This document shows, piece after piece, positions 1-7,877 of a stretch of DNA of 8,478 bases. Origin of the DNA: an uncultured Eubacteriales bacterium (GTDB taxonomy: Bacteria > Bacillota > Clostridia > Oscillospirales > Acutalibacteraceae); contig CAKSUE010000020.1 in the NCBI GenBank assembly GCA_934501135.1, forward strand, positions 1 through 8,478, in the 5' to 3' direction. A program made the translations under genes and the position numbers. Positions within the stretch are counted from its first letter, which is position 1. Every line of letters starts with the position of its first letter. Below the pieces are notes generated by a model, which was given only the letters and a program-made list of their open reading frames with translations, searched no databases and was not told where the DNA came from.

Positions 1-1361
1 GTTCCATCGGGCAATGCATGAAGTTTAATTTGCTTTAAGCTGTATCCAGGTGGTATAGCATCAGATTCGCCTACCGATACCTTCTGCGTTTTGGTGTTAT
101 AATTTGATGCGCTTTCCGGAGTCGATTGCTCTTTTTCGGTTCTGCCTGTTTTGCCTAATTTGTTTATTAATTCTTCGTCTGTTATTTGTATACGCAATGC
201 TATGTTATAATTAGATATTTCTGGATTAAAAAAGTCTATAACAGCATTGTCTGTACCAGAACTTGCATTAACATCTCTTACTAACCTATATGAAACAGAG
301 CCTCCACCGCTTGAAGGCGTTGAACTATCATCAATTTTTTCCACTTCTGAACTTATTTTTACTGGTGGGTAATCGGGAACAGAACCATCTCGTGGTTTGT
401 ATAGTTGATATATATATACTGAACCTATTATAATTCCGGCTGCGGCCGCTGTTAAGAGTATAGCTGTTGCTGGAATAGATATTACATGATTTTTATATAT
501 TGTACCAACGGTAAAGCATTGAGCAATAACCCCATTGTTTTTACCAACAAAGCCTCCTGAGATTTTGTTGGTAATTATTGAACAAGCACATGAACAGCAG
601 GCTATTAATCCACCGTCATTAAATCCAGCTAAAGTTCCGGAACAAACTCCTGCTTTTATTATACCATCAACGGTGAGATTTGAAATTTCAGAGTTTTTTA
701 ATACTCCAAAAAGTCCTCCGTACTCTAAGTGCTTGTCTGCGACAACAAAGTTATATATACTGAATCCGTTGCCATCAAACTTACCTGAAAATGGGTGAGA
801 TTCATCTTTGCCAATAGGTATCCATTTTTTACCCTTTAAATCTATATCTTTAGTTAATATAAATTTACCGTATGAATATTCCTGATCAGCTTCGTTGACC
901 TTTTTGGATATTTCAAATAGTTCTTCTGCACTTGAGATTTCAATAAAATTTTCTTTGTCTTCGTTTATAAGATGGAAAGATATTTTTCTAAAATTGGGCT
1001 TATTATTGTCTTGTATAATCCAAATTTTCTCTGTATCCCAACCTAGTTCTTTAAAATATTTCTCATTAAAATTGTCGCTAGTAAGAGGTGAGACACCTGT
1101 AACTTGCTTATCTAATTCAGCTTTTTCTTTGTTGTAGAAACAACCGGATATTTCTCCACTATTTTCTTCACAAAATCCGCTTGAGATATTTTGCTGTTTG
1201 ATTTTACAATTACTGTAACTATTAAAAATAGTCCCCAAGTTACTGTTACAAAATCCACTTACATTTTTAATATTTTTTATATTGATGTCGGAATAACAGT
1301 TAATTATTTTTCCGTGATTAATATTTGCAAAGCCGCTAACAAGAAGTTTGCTTTTTTCCAT
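1..1361 (-). CDS. GLUG-repeat membrane protein, C-terminus beyond window
   Basis: The frame is open from ATG 1361 to the left edge: 453 codons with no stop, so the C-terminus lies outside. The start is fixed by an in-frame TAG at 1371-1373 and a Shine-Dalgarno AGAGGTG at 1366-1372. There is no N-terminal signal peptide. Residues 9-77 hold three GLUG-like repeats, SGFxNxNxGxIxNxYS, with the Gly at 10, 36 and 62 (period 26). Residues about 130-290 form a second block typical of Firmicute GLUG proteins: sAeEL..., DIDLKGKKWIPIG, FDGNGFSIYNF, GGLFG at 215-219 and GGFVGKNNGVI. A cysteine cluster CCSCAC lies at 255-260. One hydrophobic helix spans about 292-318. Behind it are a Ser/Gly-rich linker and a domain with FNPEISNYNI, ITDEELINKLGKTGRTEKEQ and IPPGYSLKQIKLHALPDG, a pattern seen in extracytoplasmic domains of Firmicute surface proteins. 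The function is unknown; a structural or adhesive surface role is inference. Confidence 0.85.
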   Translation of the reverse strand, partial: MEKSKLLVSGFANINHGKIINCYSDINIKNIKNVSGFCNSNLGTIFNSYSNCKIKQQNISSGFCEENSGEISGCFYNKEKAELDKQVTGVSPLTSDNFNEKYFKELGWDTEKIWIIQDNNKPNFRKISFHLINEDKENFIEISSAEELFEISKKVNEADQEYSYGKFILTKDIDLKGKKWIPIGKDESHPFSGKFDGNGFSIYNFVVADKHLEYGGLFGVLKNSEISNLTVDGIIKAGVCSGTLAGFNDGGLIACCSCACSIITNKISGGFVGKNNGVIAQCFTVGTIYKNHVISIPATAILLTAAAAGIIIGSVYIYQLYKPRDGSVPDYPPVKISSEVEKIDDSSTPSSGGGSVSYRLVRDVNASSGTDNAVIDFFNPEISNYNIALRIQITDEELINKLGKTGRTEKEQSTPESASNYNTKTQKVSVGESDAIPPGYSLKQIKLHALPDG

Positions 1362-1402
1362 ACAGCACCTCTATTTAGGATGTTAATTTGTTTTTTAATA
1401 GT

Positions 1403-1431
1403 ATTATATAATACGCTTCAAATAAACACAA
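1403..1431 (-). promoter_or_regulatory. Sigma-A promoter of the GLUG-repeat gene
   Basis: On the minus strand TATAAT (plus 1403-1408) is a perfect -10, preceded by a 17-nt spacer and TTGTGT (plus 1426-1431) as a weak -35 (TTG matches). Transcription would begin near 1396 and give a leader of about 35 nt before the ATG at 1361. The spacing and the ribosome binding site downstream support a real promoter. Confidence 0.6.
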
Positions 1432-1651
1432 TAAAAATATAAATAAAAACATAAAATTTATAAATTTTGCCGATCTGCTATTGTTCGGGTTAAGGATGAT
1501 AATGTTATTATATACATTTTATATAAACACTATTGATAAGTTTATAGCGTAAGGTTAAAAAATTTGTGAAATTGGTTTTATTGTTGTAAGCCAAACTATT
1601 TTGTTGTAAAATGTAATGGTAAAATTGGATTTTTTATTGGAGGGATTTTTG
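1432..1651 (+). other. Divergent intergenic region upstream of the Na/Pi gene
   Basis: This is AT-rich non-coding DNA between the divergent GLUG and phosphate-transporter genes. A candidate plus-strand promoter is TTGATA (1533-1538), 17 nt, TAAAAA (1556-1561): a good -35 with a poor -10. The 9-mer TTGTTGTAA occurs twice, at 1581-1589 and 1601-1609, exactly 20 bp apart, which could be a regulator site. No riboswitch, tRNA or further gene was recognised here. Confidence 0.35.
1639..1644 (+). promoter_or_regulatory. Ribosome binding site that sets a TTG start
   Basis: GGAGGG lies 7 nt before TTG 1652 (and 4 nt before TTG 1649). The upstream in-frame ATG at 1616 has no purine-rich sequence in front of it, only TTGTTGTAAAATGTA. 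The site would fall inside the coding region if 1616 were the start, so 1652 is preferred. Confidence 0.7.
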
Positions 1652-3421
1652 TTGTCACCTTTATCGATTTTAATGCTTATTGGCGGAATAGGTATGTTCC
1701 TTTATGGAATGAATTTGCTTGGAGAAGCACTTCAAAATATGGCTGGTGTGGGTTTAGAAAAGATTTTAAAAAAACTCACAAATAATAAAATTAAAGGTGC
1801 AGCTGTTGGTACCGTTGTTACAGGTATAATTCAAAGCTCTGCTGCCACTACTATTATGGTTCTGGGCTTTTTAAATGCAAGTATCATGAATCTTGTTCAG
1901 GGTATTCCTGTTATTATGGGTGCTAATATAGGTTCAACTGTTACCGGCCAAATTCTAAGACTTGGAGATATAAGCTCTGATAATATTTTTTTAACTCTTA
2001 TGAAACCTGAAGCTTTTGCTCCTGTTATTATTGGAATTGGCGCTTTTATTTTACTTTTTTCTAAAAAGAAGAAAACTAGAAATATAGCGAAAATTATGCT
2101 TGGTTTCGGAATACTTTTTATGGGCATGACAATTATGGAGACAACTATAACTCCTCTAAAAGATAACGAGACATTTCAAAATATGTTTTTAACATTTTCA
2201 AATCCGTTTATAGGTATATTATTTGGAATAGTATTTACTGCGATTATACAGAGCTCCTCTGCTTCAGTTGGTATTTTACAAGCTATTTCCTCAACTGGCG
2301 CGGTTACGTTTTCTATGGCATTACCTATTATTGTTGGACAAAATATAGGAAAATGTTTTACAGTTTTACTCGCTAGCATTGGTACAAACAGAAATGCCAA
2401 AAGGGCTACATTAATTGATGTTTTATTTAATGTTTTGGGTGGAGTTCTGTTTGTAAGTGTTCTATATAGCCTTCAGTTTAGCATAGGTCTTCCTTTTTGG
2501 GAAAATGTTATGAGCAGAGGTGATATTGCAGATATCCATACATCATTTAATGTTATTACAACTTTAGTTTTACTTCCTTTATCATCATCGCTTATAAAAC
2601 TTTCTGGCAAAATTATTAAAGATAAGAATCCGTCTAAAATAAATCAGGAATTAGGAGTGTTAGATGACATCTTCCTAAAAACACCTCCGGTTGCGCTTGA
2701 GCAGAGCAAAACTGTTATTTTGAATATGGCAGAAACTGCACAAGAAAACTTTAAAATATCTACAGAACTTCTTATGAACTATGATTCTAAGCTAGAGAAA
2801 AAACTTCAAGAAAATGAAAGATTTTTAGATAAAGCAGAAACAGCCTTGAATGAATATCTTGTTAAAATAACGGGGTGTAGCCTAAATGAACAAGAAACCT
2901 TGGTTGCTACCGAATTGATGCATAATGTAGGAGACTTTGAAAGAATAGGCGATTATTGTATAAATATTGCAGATGTTGCAGAGTATAATAGTAGCAATGG
3001 TATTGTATTTTCAGAAAAGGGTAAAAAAGAAATTAAAACCATGATAAGTGCTATTGAGAATATTATTGAAATTACAATAGATGCTATTTCTAATGATGAT
3101 ATTGCCACCGCTCATAAAGTGGAACCTTTAGAGGAGGTTATTGATTCGTTAAAAGAAACACTAACAACTGAACATGTAACAAGACTGCAAAAAGGTGTTT
3201 GCAATGTTGAATCTGGAATATCCTTTATGGAACTTATAACAAGCCTTGAAAGAATTTCAGATCACTGTTCTAATATTGCAGTCCACTTAATTCAAAGATT
3301 AACTGAGGGACATAACTTTGATACGCATGAACATTTAAAAAGAATGCATAAAGGCGATACAGAGGAATACAGGGCAATGTATGCATATTATGAGGATATA
3401 TACTATAATGCAATAAAATAA
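1652..3421 (+). CDS. Na+/phosphate cotransporter with PhoU-like domain (NptA/YjbB type)
   Basis: This is a polytopic inner-membrane protein of the Na/Pi cotransporter II family, moving phosphate with sodium; some bacterial members act in export. From TTG 1652 it has 589 residues, usual for the family. The two inverted membrane repeats are clear: QSSAATT (61-67) followed by GANIGST (90-96), and QSSSAS (200-205) followed by GQNIGKC (229-235). The QSS motifs are the substrate and sodium site in this family. Membrane segments cover about 4-25, 50-90, 122-137, 147-165, 183-245 and 255-315. Residues about 350-570 are a soluble helical PhoU-like domain (e.g. ELMHNVGDFERIGDYCINIAD and SLERISDHCSNIA, the repeated E-R-I-x-D/S-x-C-x-N-I-A signature). 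It stands alone, with its own spacer and a terminator behind. The direction of phosphate movement cannot be told. An alternative start, ATG 1616, would add 12 residues. Confidence 0.93.
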   Translation: MSPLSILMLIGGIGMFLYGMNLLGEALQNMAGVGLEKILKKLTNNKIKGAAVGTVVTGIIQSSAATTIMVLGFLNASIMNLVQGIPVIMGANIGSTVTGQILRLGDISSDNIFLTLMKPEAFAPVIIGIGAFILLFSKKKKTRNIAKIMLGFGILFMGMTIMETTITPLKDNETFQNMFLTFSNPFIGILFGIVFTAIIQSSSASVGILQAISSTGAVTFSMALPIIVGQNIGKCFTVLLASIGTNRNAKRATLIDVLFNVLGGVLFVSVLYSLQFSIGLPFWENVMSRGDIADIHTSFNVITTLVLLPLSSSLIKLSGKIIKDKNPSKINQELGVLDDIFLKTPPVALEQSKTVILNMAETAQENFKISTELLMNYDSKLEKKLQENERFLDKAETALNEYLVKITGCSLNEQETLVATELMHNVGDFERIGDYCINIADVAEYNSSNGIVFSEKGKKEIKTMISAIENIIEITIDAISNDDIATAHKVEPLEEVIDSLKETLTTEHVTRLQKGVCNVESGISFMELITSLERISDHCSNIAVHLIQRLTEGHNFDTHEHLKRMHKGDTEEYRAMYAYYEDIYYNAIK

Positions 3422-3454
3422 AAAAATCCCTGCACAAAATGTGTGGAGATTTTT
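3422..3454 (+). terminator. Rho-independent terminator after the Na/Pi gene
   Basis: Directly after the TAA stop the arms 3422-3436 and 3440-3454 pair around an AAA loop. AAAAATC pairs with GATTTTT and CACA with TGTG. The centre of the stem holds one C-A mismatch and two G-U pairs, and the 3' arm ends in five Ts. It separates this gene from the polymer operon. Confidence 0.75.
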
Positions 3455-3528
3455 ATTAGTAGTTTAGAATAAATATCTGTGCGTTACGAGGAATATTTAA
3501 ATAATAATAATGATAATTTGCTTTTTTA

Positions 3529-3557
3529 TTGCCAATTATTTGTATTAGTGCTATAAT
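3529..3557 (+). promoter_or_regulatory. Sigma-A promoter of the surface-polymer operon
   Basis: TTGCCA (3529-3534, 5 of 6 matches to consensus), a 17-nt spacer and a perfect TATAAT (3552-3557) are preceded by TGC, an extended -10. Transcription would start near 3564, giving a leader of about 46 nt that ends with AGGAGG (3596-3601) 8 nt before ATG 3610. In the leader TGTTTG (3563-3568) can pair with CAAACA (3591-3596) just before the Shine-Dalgarno sequence; this weak stem may be chance. Confidence 0.8.
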
Positions 3558-3609
3558 TCTAATGTTTGTATCTATAAGGGAAAGTATTTGCAAACAGGAG
3601 GATACTTAA

Positions 3610-5154
3610 ATGGCTATTAATGAAAAGAAAAGTGGAGTTATTATTTCTTATATAACTATAGTAGCATCTACTTTGATAAATTTTGCCTATGTACCTATTC
3701 TTTTAAATTTTATGGGTAAATCTGAATATGGTATATATGAAACAATGGGATCTATAATAGCTTACTTTTCTATAATGGATTTTGGCTTGGGATCTACAAT
3801 TACAAGGTTTTATACAAAATATTTAACATTAAAAGATGAAAAGAATATGGCTAACGTGTTGGCTATATGTTCAAGAATATATGCAGTTATTACATCTATT
3901 ATTTTAGTGGCGGGGTCTGTTTTATATTTATTTTTAGATGATATTTATAAAGATAAATGGTCAGCTGAGGAACTTGAAAGTGGCAAGCGTGTATATGTGG
4001 TTCTTCTTATAAGCATTGCAATTACAATTATTTCTCAAATATATAATGCTGTTATATCATCGCATGAAAGATTTACTTTTATTAAAGTTGCATCTTTAGT
4101 GCAAACATTACTGCAACCGGTTGTTGTAATTTTGGTGATGATGGCCCATCCAACGGCATTTGCTATGGTTATTGTTATGACAATATCAAATATTTTATTA
4201 GTGGCAGCTAAAATATATTATTGTTATGCAAAGCTTAATATGAAGATAAAATTATATAACTTTGAAAAGGCTTTGCTCTACAGCATGATCGGTTTTTCGT
4301 TCTATTTGTTTTTAACATCAATGGCCGATCAGATGTTTTGGAGATCTAACCAGCTTATACTAAGCTCTGTTTCAGGAACAGAGGCTGTTGCTGTTTACGC
4401 GCCGCCTTTTAAAATATTTACAGCTTATACAATGATTTCATCTGTAGTGTCCTCAATTTTTCTTCCTATGATCACATCTATGGTTGCAAATAATACACCT
4501 AAAGATGAATTTTCAAAATTATTTATTAAAGCAGGAAGACTACAGTTTATTATTTTATTTGCTGTTTTAACCGGATTTATTCTTTTGGGAAAAGAGTTTT
4601 TATTCTTGTGGTTAGGGAAATCCGATATTAAAGATAACATAGGAGTTATGTATTTTGTAACAATCGCGCTTATAGCACCTTTTTCTATAGAATTAATTCA
4701 AAATTTAGGCCTTGTTATTATACAAGCAAGAAACAGATGCAAGTTTAGAGCTTTAATGCTCTTGTGCGCAGCGATAGTTACAATAGGGTTAGCTATTCCC
4801 GTAGCTAAGAAATACGGTGTTATTGGATGCTCTATAGTTACAGGATGTGCATTTATAATAAACAGCGGATTTATTATGAATGTATATTTTAAAAAGGTTA
4901 TGGACCTTGATGTTAAAGGGTTTTGGATAGAAATTATCAAAATACTTATTCCTGGAACAGTGTGTTGCATAGCTACAGGATTTTTATTTAGATATATAAA
5001 TATATCTTCAAATATAGTTGATTTTGCTGTTAAAGCTATTATCTTTGCTGTTTTATATATTGTTACAATGTGGTTATTTGCACTGAACAAATATGAAAAA
5101 GATTTGTTCAGTGAACCTATTACAAAGGTTAAAAATAAAATTATCAAAAGTTAG
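3610..5154 (+). CDS. Polysaccharide/teichoic-acid flippase (Wzx/TacF-like, MOP superfamily)
   Basis: This is an integral membrane protein of 514 residues with about 14 predicted helices spread over its full length, the size and layout of Wzx-type flippases in the MOP superfamily. The N-terminal motif FMGKSEYGIYETMGSIIAYF (about 34-53), followed by MDFGLGSTITRFYTKY, is characteristic of this family (GxxxYGxY, then GLxxxxxRf). By family it would move a lipid-linked glycan precursor from the cytoplasmic to the outer face of the membrane. It is the first gene of the operon, with a strong AGGAGG 8 nt before the ATG, and the glycosyltransferase gene starts 20 nt after its stop. The presence of licD, tarI and tarJ downstream suggests its cargo is a ribitol-phosphate-containing polymer, in the manner of TacF of pneumococcus. 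That substrate is inferred from context only. Confidence 0.88.
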   Translation: MAINEKKSGVIISYITIVASTLINFAYVPILLNFMGKSEYGIYETMGSIIAYFSIMDFGLGSTITRFYTKYLTLKDEKNMANVLAICSRIYAVITSIILVAGSVLYLFLDDIYKDKWSAEELESGKRVYVVLLISIAITIISQIYNAVISSHERFTFIKVASLVQTLLQPVVVILVMMAHPTAFAMVIVMTISNILLVAAKIYYCYAKLNMKIKLYNFEKALLYSMIGFSFYLFLTSMADQMFWRSNQLILSSVSGTEAVAVYAPPFKIFTAYTMISSVVSSIFLPMITSMVANNTPKDEFSKLFIKAGRLQFIILFAVLTGFILLGKEFLFLWLGKSDIKDNIGVMYFVTIALIAPFSIELIQNLGLVIIQARNRCKFRALMLLCAAIVTIGLAIPVAKKYGVIGCSIVTGCAFIINSGFIMNVYFKKVMDLDVKGFWIEIIKILIPGTVCCIATGFLFRYINISSNIVDFAVKAIIFAVLYIVTMWLFALNKYEKDLFSEPITKVKNKIIKS

Positions 5155-5174
5155 CGTGACTAAGAGGTGTTTAA

Positions 5175-6176
5175 ATGCAAAAAACTAATAATGTTTCGGT
5201 TTCAATTGTTATTCCAGTATATAATGAAGAAAATTATATTAAATCGTGCATAGAATCTGTAGTGAACCAAGACTATCCTAAAGATGATATGGAACTTTTA
5301 CTAGTGGATGGAAACTCAGAGGACAGAACAGTTGAAATAATAAAGAGTATGATTAATGATTTTCCATTCATAAGGCTTTTAAACAACCCTAAAAGAACAG
5401 TGCAATATGCACTTAATATTGGAATAAAAAATGCAGTAGGAACCTATATTGTTAGAATGGATGCACACGCAGAATACGAAAGTGGCTATGTTTCTAAATG
5501 TATTGAATGCTTAAAAAAGACAGGTGCTGATAATGTAGGTGGGCCAACGAATGCAAAAGGTAAAACGGAGTGCCAAAAGGTTATAGCTGCTGCATATCAC
5601 TCTCCGTTTGCGCTTGGTGGCGGAACACATTATGTAGATGGATATGAAGGATATGCTGATACAGTGTCTTGGGGCTCTTTTAAAAGACAAACGCTTATTG
5701 ATATTGGAATGTATGATGAAAGACTTCCTAGAAGCGAAGATGACGATTTGAATTACAGAATCATTGAAAATGGAGGAAAGATATACATAAGCGCGAATAT
5801 TAAAAGCACATATTACCCGAGAAATACCTATTTAGGTCTATTTAAACAATATTTTGAGTATGGTGTTTGGAAAATAGCAGTTATTAAGAAACATAAAAAA
5901 CCTGCTAGAATTGCGCATTTGATTCCAATGTTATTTGTTCTATTTTTGATATTGTTTGGCGTGGGCTCTTTTTTCTCAAATATTATTTTTTACCCTTTGA
6001 TTTTCACAGTTGGACTTTATATGGCTTTAAATATTTATTTTTCTTTCAAAAACAAATATGTCAATAATTTACTGCAAAAAATTAAATTGGTTTATGTCCA
6101 TACAATTATACACATATCTTATGGATTAGGTTTTCTAACTGGAATATTTAAGTTTATAAATACAAAATGGAATTAA
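5175..6176 (+). CDS. Family 2 glycosyltransferase, ExoA-like, membrane-anchored
   Basis: This is an inverting GT-A glycosyltransferase that uses a nucleotide sugar at the cytoplasmic membrane face. VSIVIPVYNEENYIKSCI (7-24) opens the GT2 fold, VDGNSEDRT (44-52) lies in the nucleotide pocket, and the metal-binding DxD position is DAH (96-98) in VRMDAHAEY. The DAH form is typical of the succinoglycan ExoA-like subgroup. SEDDDLNYRI (187-196) carries the acidic catalytic-base region. Three C-terminal hydrophobic stretches (about 246-267, 270-290 and 306-325) anchor it. At 333 residues it matches ExoA-like proteins. AGAGGTG (5163-5169) precedes the ATG. It lies between flippase and licD in one transcription unit, so it probably adds one sugar of the same polymer. 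The donor and acceptor cannot be read from the sequence. Confidence 0.9.
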   Translation: MQKTNNVSVSIVIPVYNEENYIKSCIESVVNQDYPKDDMELLLVDGNSEDRTVEIIKSMINDFPFIRLLNNPKRTVQYALNIGIKNAVGTYIVRMDAHAEYESGYVSKCIECLKKTGADNVGGPTNAKGKTECQKVIAAAYHSPFALGGGTHYVDGYEGYADTVSWGSFKRQTLIDIGMYDERLPRSEDDDLNYRIIENGGKIYISANIKSTYYPRNTYLGLFKQYFEYGVWKIAVIKKHKKPARIAHLIPMLFVLFLILFGVGSFFSNIIFYPLIFTVGLYMALNIYFSFKNKYVNNLLQKIKLVYVHTIIHISYGLGFLTGIFKFINTKWN

Positions 6177-6212
6177 TTGTGAAGATTAGTTGAAATTCAG
6201 GAGGATAATTAA

Positions 6213-7139
6213 ATGTCTGACATCGAAAAAAAAGACACATTTAGCAAAAATGAATTACGGAATCTTCAAATTAAAAGTTTAGAATTGTTATTATACTTTA
6301 AAAAAATATGTGATGAAAATAATTTGCTATTTTATTTTTGTGGTGGATGCTGCATAGGTACGCTTAGAAATAAAGGGTTTATTCCGTGGGATGATGATAT
6401 TGATGTATTTATGCCAAGAGAGGATTATGAAAAGCTAGGGAAAGTTTGGGAAAAATACGCAGATACGGATAGATATTCATGCTTGCGTACGAATAAAGAT
6501 ATGTTTGTAGGAAATATATTTACAACTATTGTCGATAATAATACTACATTTATCAGGCCTAATCAGGTAGGTCTTGATATCCCAAAAGGCCTTGTTATTG
6601 ATGTTTTTCCTTTGGATGGCTGCCCTTCATCGAGATTTTCAAGAAGAATGCAGAAATTTTGGGCATTGATATTTTCTTTATATCTAGCACAATTGGTACC
6701 GGAGAATCATGGAAAAATGGTAACCTTAATAGGAAAATTTATGCTTGATGTTGTTCCATCAAAAAAGTTTAGGTATAAAATTTGGAAGTTTGCAGAAAAA
6801 CATATGAGCAAATATAAGATAGATAATTGTGAATTTATAACTGAGCTTTGTGCTGGTCCGGGGTATATGAAAAATGAATATCCTAAAAAAGCTTTTGAAA
6901 GTGCTGTTTATAAAGAATTTGAAGGATATATGATGCCAATTCCTGTTGGGTATTATGAATATTTGACTATGGCATTTGGCGATTATATGACACCTCCTCC
7001 AAAGAACAAACAAGTAGCGCATCATGATTTTATTTTTTATGATCTTGATAATAGCTATAAAAAATATGAGGGCAGAACAGTTGACGACTTAAAAAGACTA
7101 TATGAAAAAGTTAAAGAAGAAAGGGTAGATGATAAATGA
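6213..7139 (+). CDS. LicD-family phosphotransferase
   Basis: This protein of 308 residues belongs to the LicD family, nucleotidyltransferase-fold enzymes that move a phosphorylated small alcohol from a CDP-activated donor onto a glycan. The family core is intact: GGCCIGTLRNKGFIPWDDDI (44-63) with the acidic cluster at 60-64 that binds metal, then DVFMPREDYEKL, GLVIDVFPLDGCP (126-138) and YLTMAFGDYMTPPP (250-263). There is no signal peptide, so a cytoplasmic site is likely. AGGAGG (6199-6204) gives a strong start, and its TGA overlaps the tarI ATG (ATGA), which indicates translational coupling. Classical LicD transfers phosphocholine, but no licA, licB or licC lies in view, while CDP-ribitol genes follow directly. 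Ribitol-phosphate, as transferred by the related fukutin and FKRP, is therefore a plausible substrate. That is inference. Confidence 0.92.
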   Translation: MSDIEKKDTFSKNELRNLQIKSLELLLYFKKICDENNLLFYFCGGCCIGTLRNKGFIPWDDDIDVFMPREDYEKLGKVWEKYADTDRYSCLRTNKDMFVGNIFTTIVDNNTTFIRPNQVGLDIPKGLVIDVFPLDGCPSSRFSRRMQKFWALIFSLYLAQLVPENHGKMVTLIGKFMLDVVPSKKFRYKIWKFAEKHMSKYKIDNCEFITELCAGPGYMKNEYPKKAFESAVYKEFEGYMMPIPVGYYEYLTMAFGDYMTPPPKNKQVAHHDFIFYDLDNSYKKYEGRTVDDLKRLYEKVKEERVDDK

Positions 7140-7858
7140 TATATGGAGCTATTTTAGCAGGTGGTGTAGGCTCTAGGATGCATATTTCAGATATGCCAAA
7201 GCAATTTCTGCCTCTTGGTGATAGGCCAATAATTATACAAACATTAGAGAAGTTTCTTATGTGTACTAGGTTAGATTATATATATGTTGGTGTACACAGC
7301 AGTTGGGTATCTCATATGGAAGATCTAATAGATAAATATAACCTTGATAAAGATAAAATTGTAGTAACAGAAGGTGGGTCAGACAGGAATAGCACTATAC
7401 TTAATATAATAAGTAAAATAGAAAAAGATCATGATAAACATGATGATGATATAATAGTAACCCATGATTCGGTTCGTCCATTTGTCACATTAAGAATTAT
7501 AGAAGATAATATTAATGCGGCAATAAAGTATGGCGCATGTGATACAGTTGTTTCAGCTACTGATACTATAGTTATTTCTGAAGATAATAATGTAATTAGT
7601 GAGATTCCAAATAGAAAATATATGTATCAAGGACAAACTCCTCAAAGTTTTAAAATGAGTATGTTAAAAAGTCTTTATAATGATTTAAATGAAGATGAAA
7701 AGGAAATTCTTACAGATGCCTGCAAAATATGTGTTGTTAGAAATACTCCAGTAAAGCTGGTAGAAGGTGAGATATCTAACATAAAGATAACAACAGTAAG
7801 TGATTATAAAATAGCTCAAGCTATGTTGCAGAGCTCATTAAAGGATTCAAGTATTTAG
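7136..7858 (+). CDS. tarI: Ribitol-5-phosphate cytidylyltransferase (TarI)
   Basis: It makes CDP-ribitol from CTP and D-ribitol-5-phosphate in the cytoplasm. The 240-residue protein shows the IspD/TarI fold: LAGGVGSRM (7-15) and MPKQFLPLG (20-28) for the nucleotide loop and its lysine, EGGSDRNST (79-87), THDSVRPFV (109-117) with the metal-binding Asp, QGQTPQSF (165-172), DA (194-195) and the tail GEISNIKITTVSDYKIA (211-227). IspD of the MEP pathway has the same motifs. TarI is chosen because a TarJ homologue follows and licD precedes it. Its ATG overlaps the licD stop by 4 nt, with weak purine-rich sequence (AAAGAAGAAAGGG) upstream. The gene ends in front of the 100-bp tandem repeats, which separate it from tarJ. 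Confidence 0.9.
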   Translation: MIYGAILAGGVGSRMHISDMPKQFLPLGDRPIIIQTLEKFLMCTRLDYIYVGVHSSWVSHMEDLIDKYNLDKDKIVVTEGGSDRNSTILNIISKIEKDHDKHDDDIIVTHDSVRPFVTLRIIEDNINAAIKYGACDTVVSATDTIVISEDNNVISEIPNRKYMYQGQTPQSFKMSMLKSLYNDLNEDEKEILTDACKICVVRNTPVKLVEGEISNIKITTVSDYKIAQAMLQSSLKDSSI

Positions 7859-7877
7859 CAAACGAAAGAAAATAATT

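Noticed and set aside
535..1442. Plus-strand frames at 535-798, 895-1137 and 1191-1442
   Set aside because: They lie almost wholly antisense to the continuous 453-codon GLUG-repeat frame, show no protein family features, and lack ribosome binding sites. The third also runs through the minus-strand gene's start and promoter.
1897..2400. Minus-strand frames inside the Na/Pi transporter, and similar ones at 4425-4640 and 6759-7025
   Set aside because: All are antisense to well-supported family genes and carry no motif of their own.
4698..5147. 149-codon minus-strand frame inside the flippase gene
   Set aside because: It is antisense to a clear membrane-protein gene with a strong start. The hydrophobic composition of the shadow follows from the sense strand, and no motif is recognised.
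7136..7858. IspD of the MEP isoprenoid pathway
   Set aside because: The motifs are shared with TarI, but the position between licD and a TarJ homologue favours ribitol-5-phosphate cytidylyltransferase.
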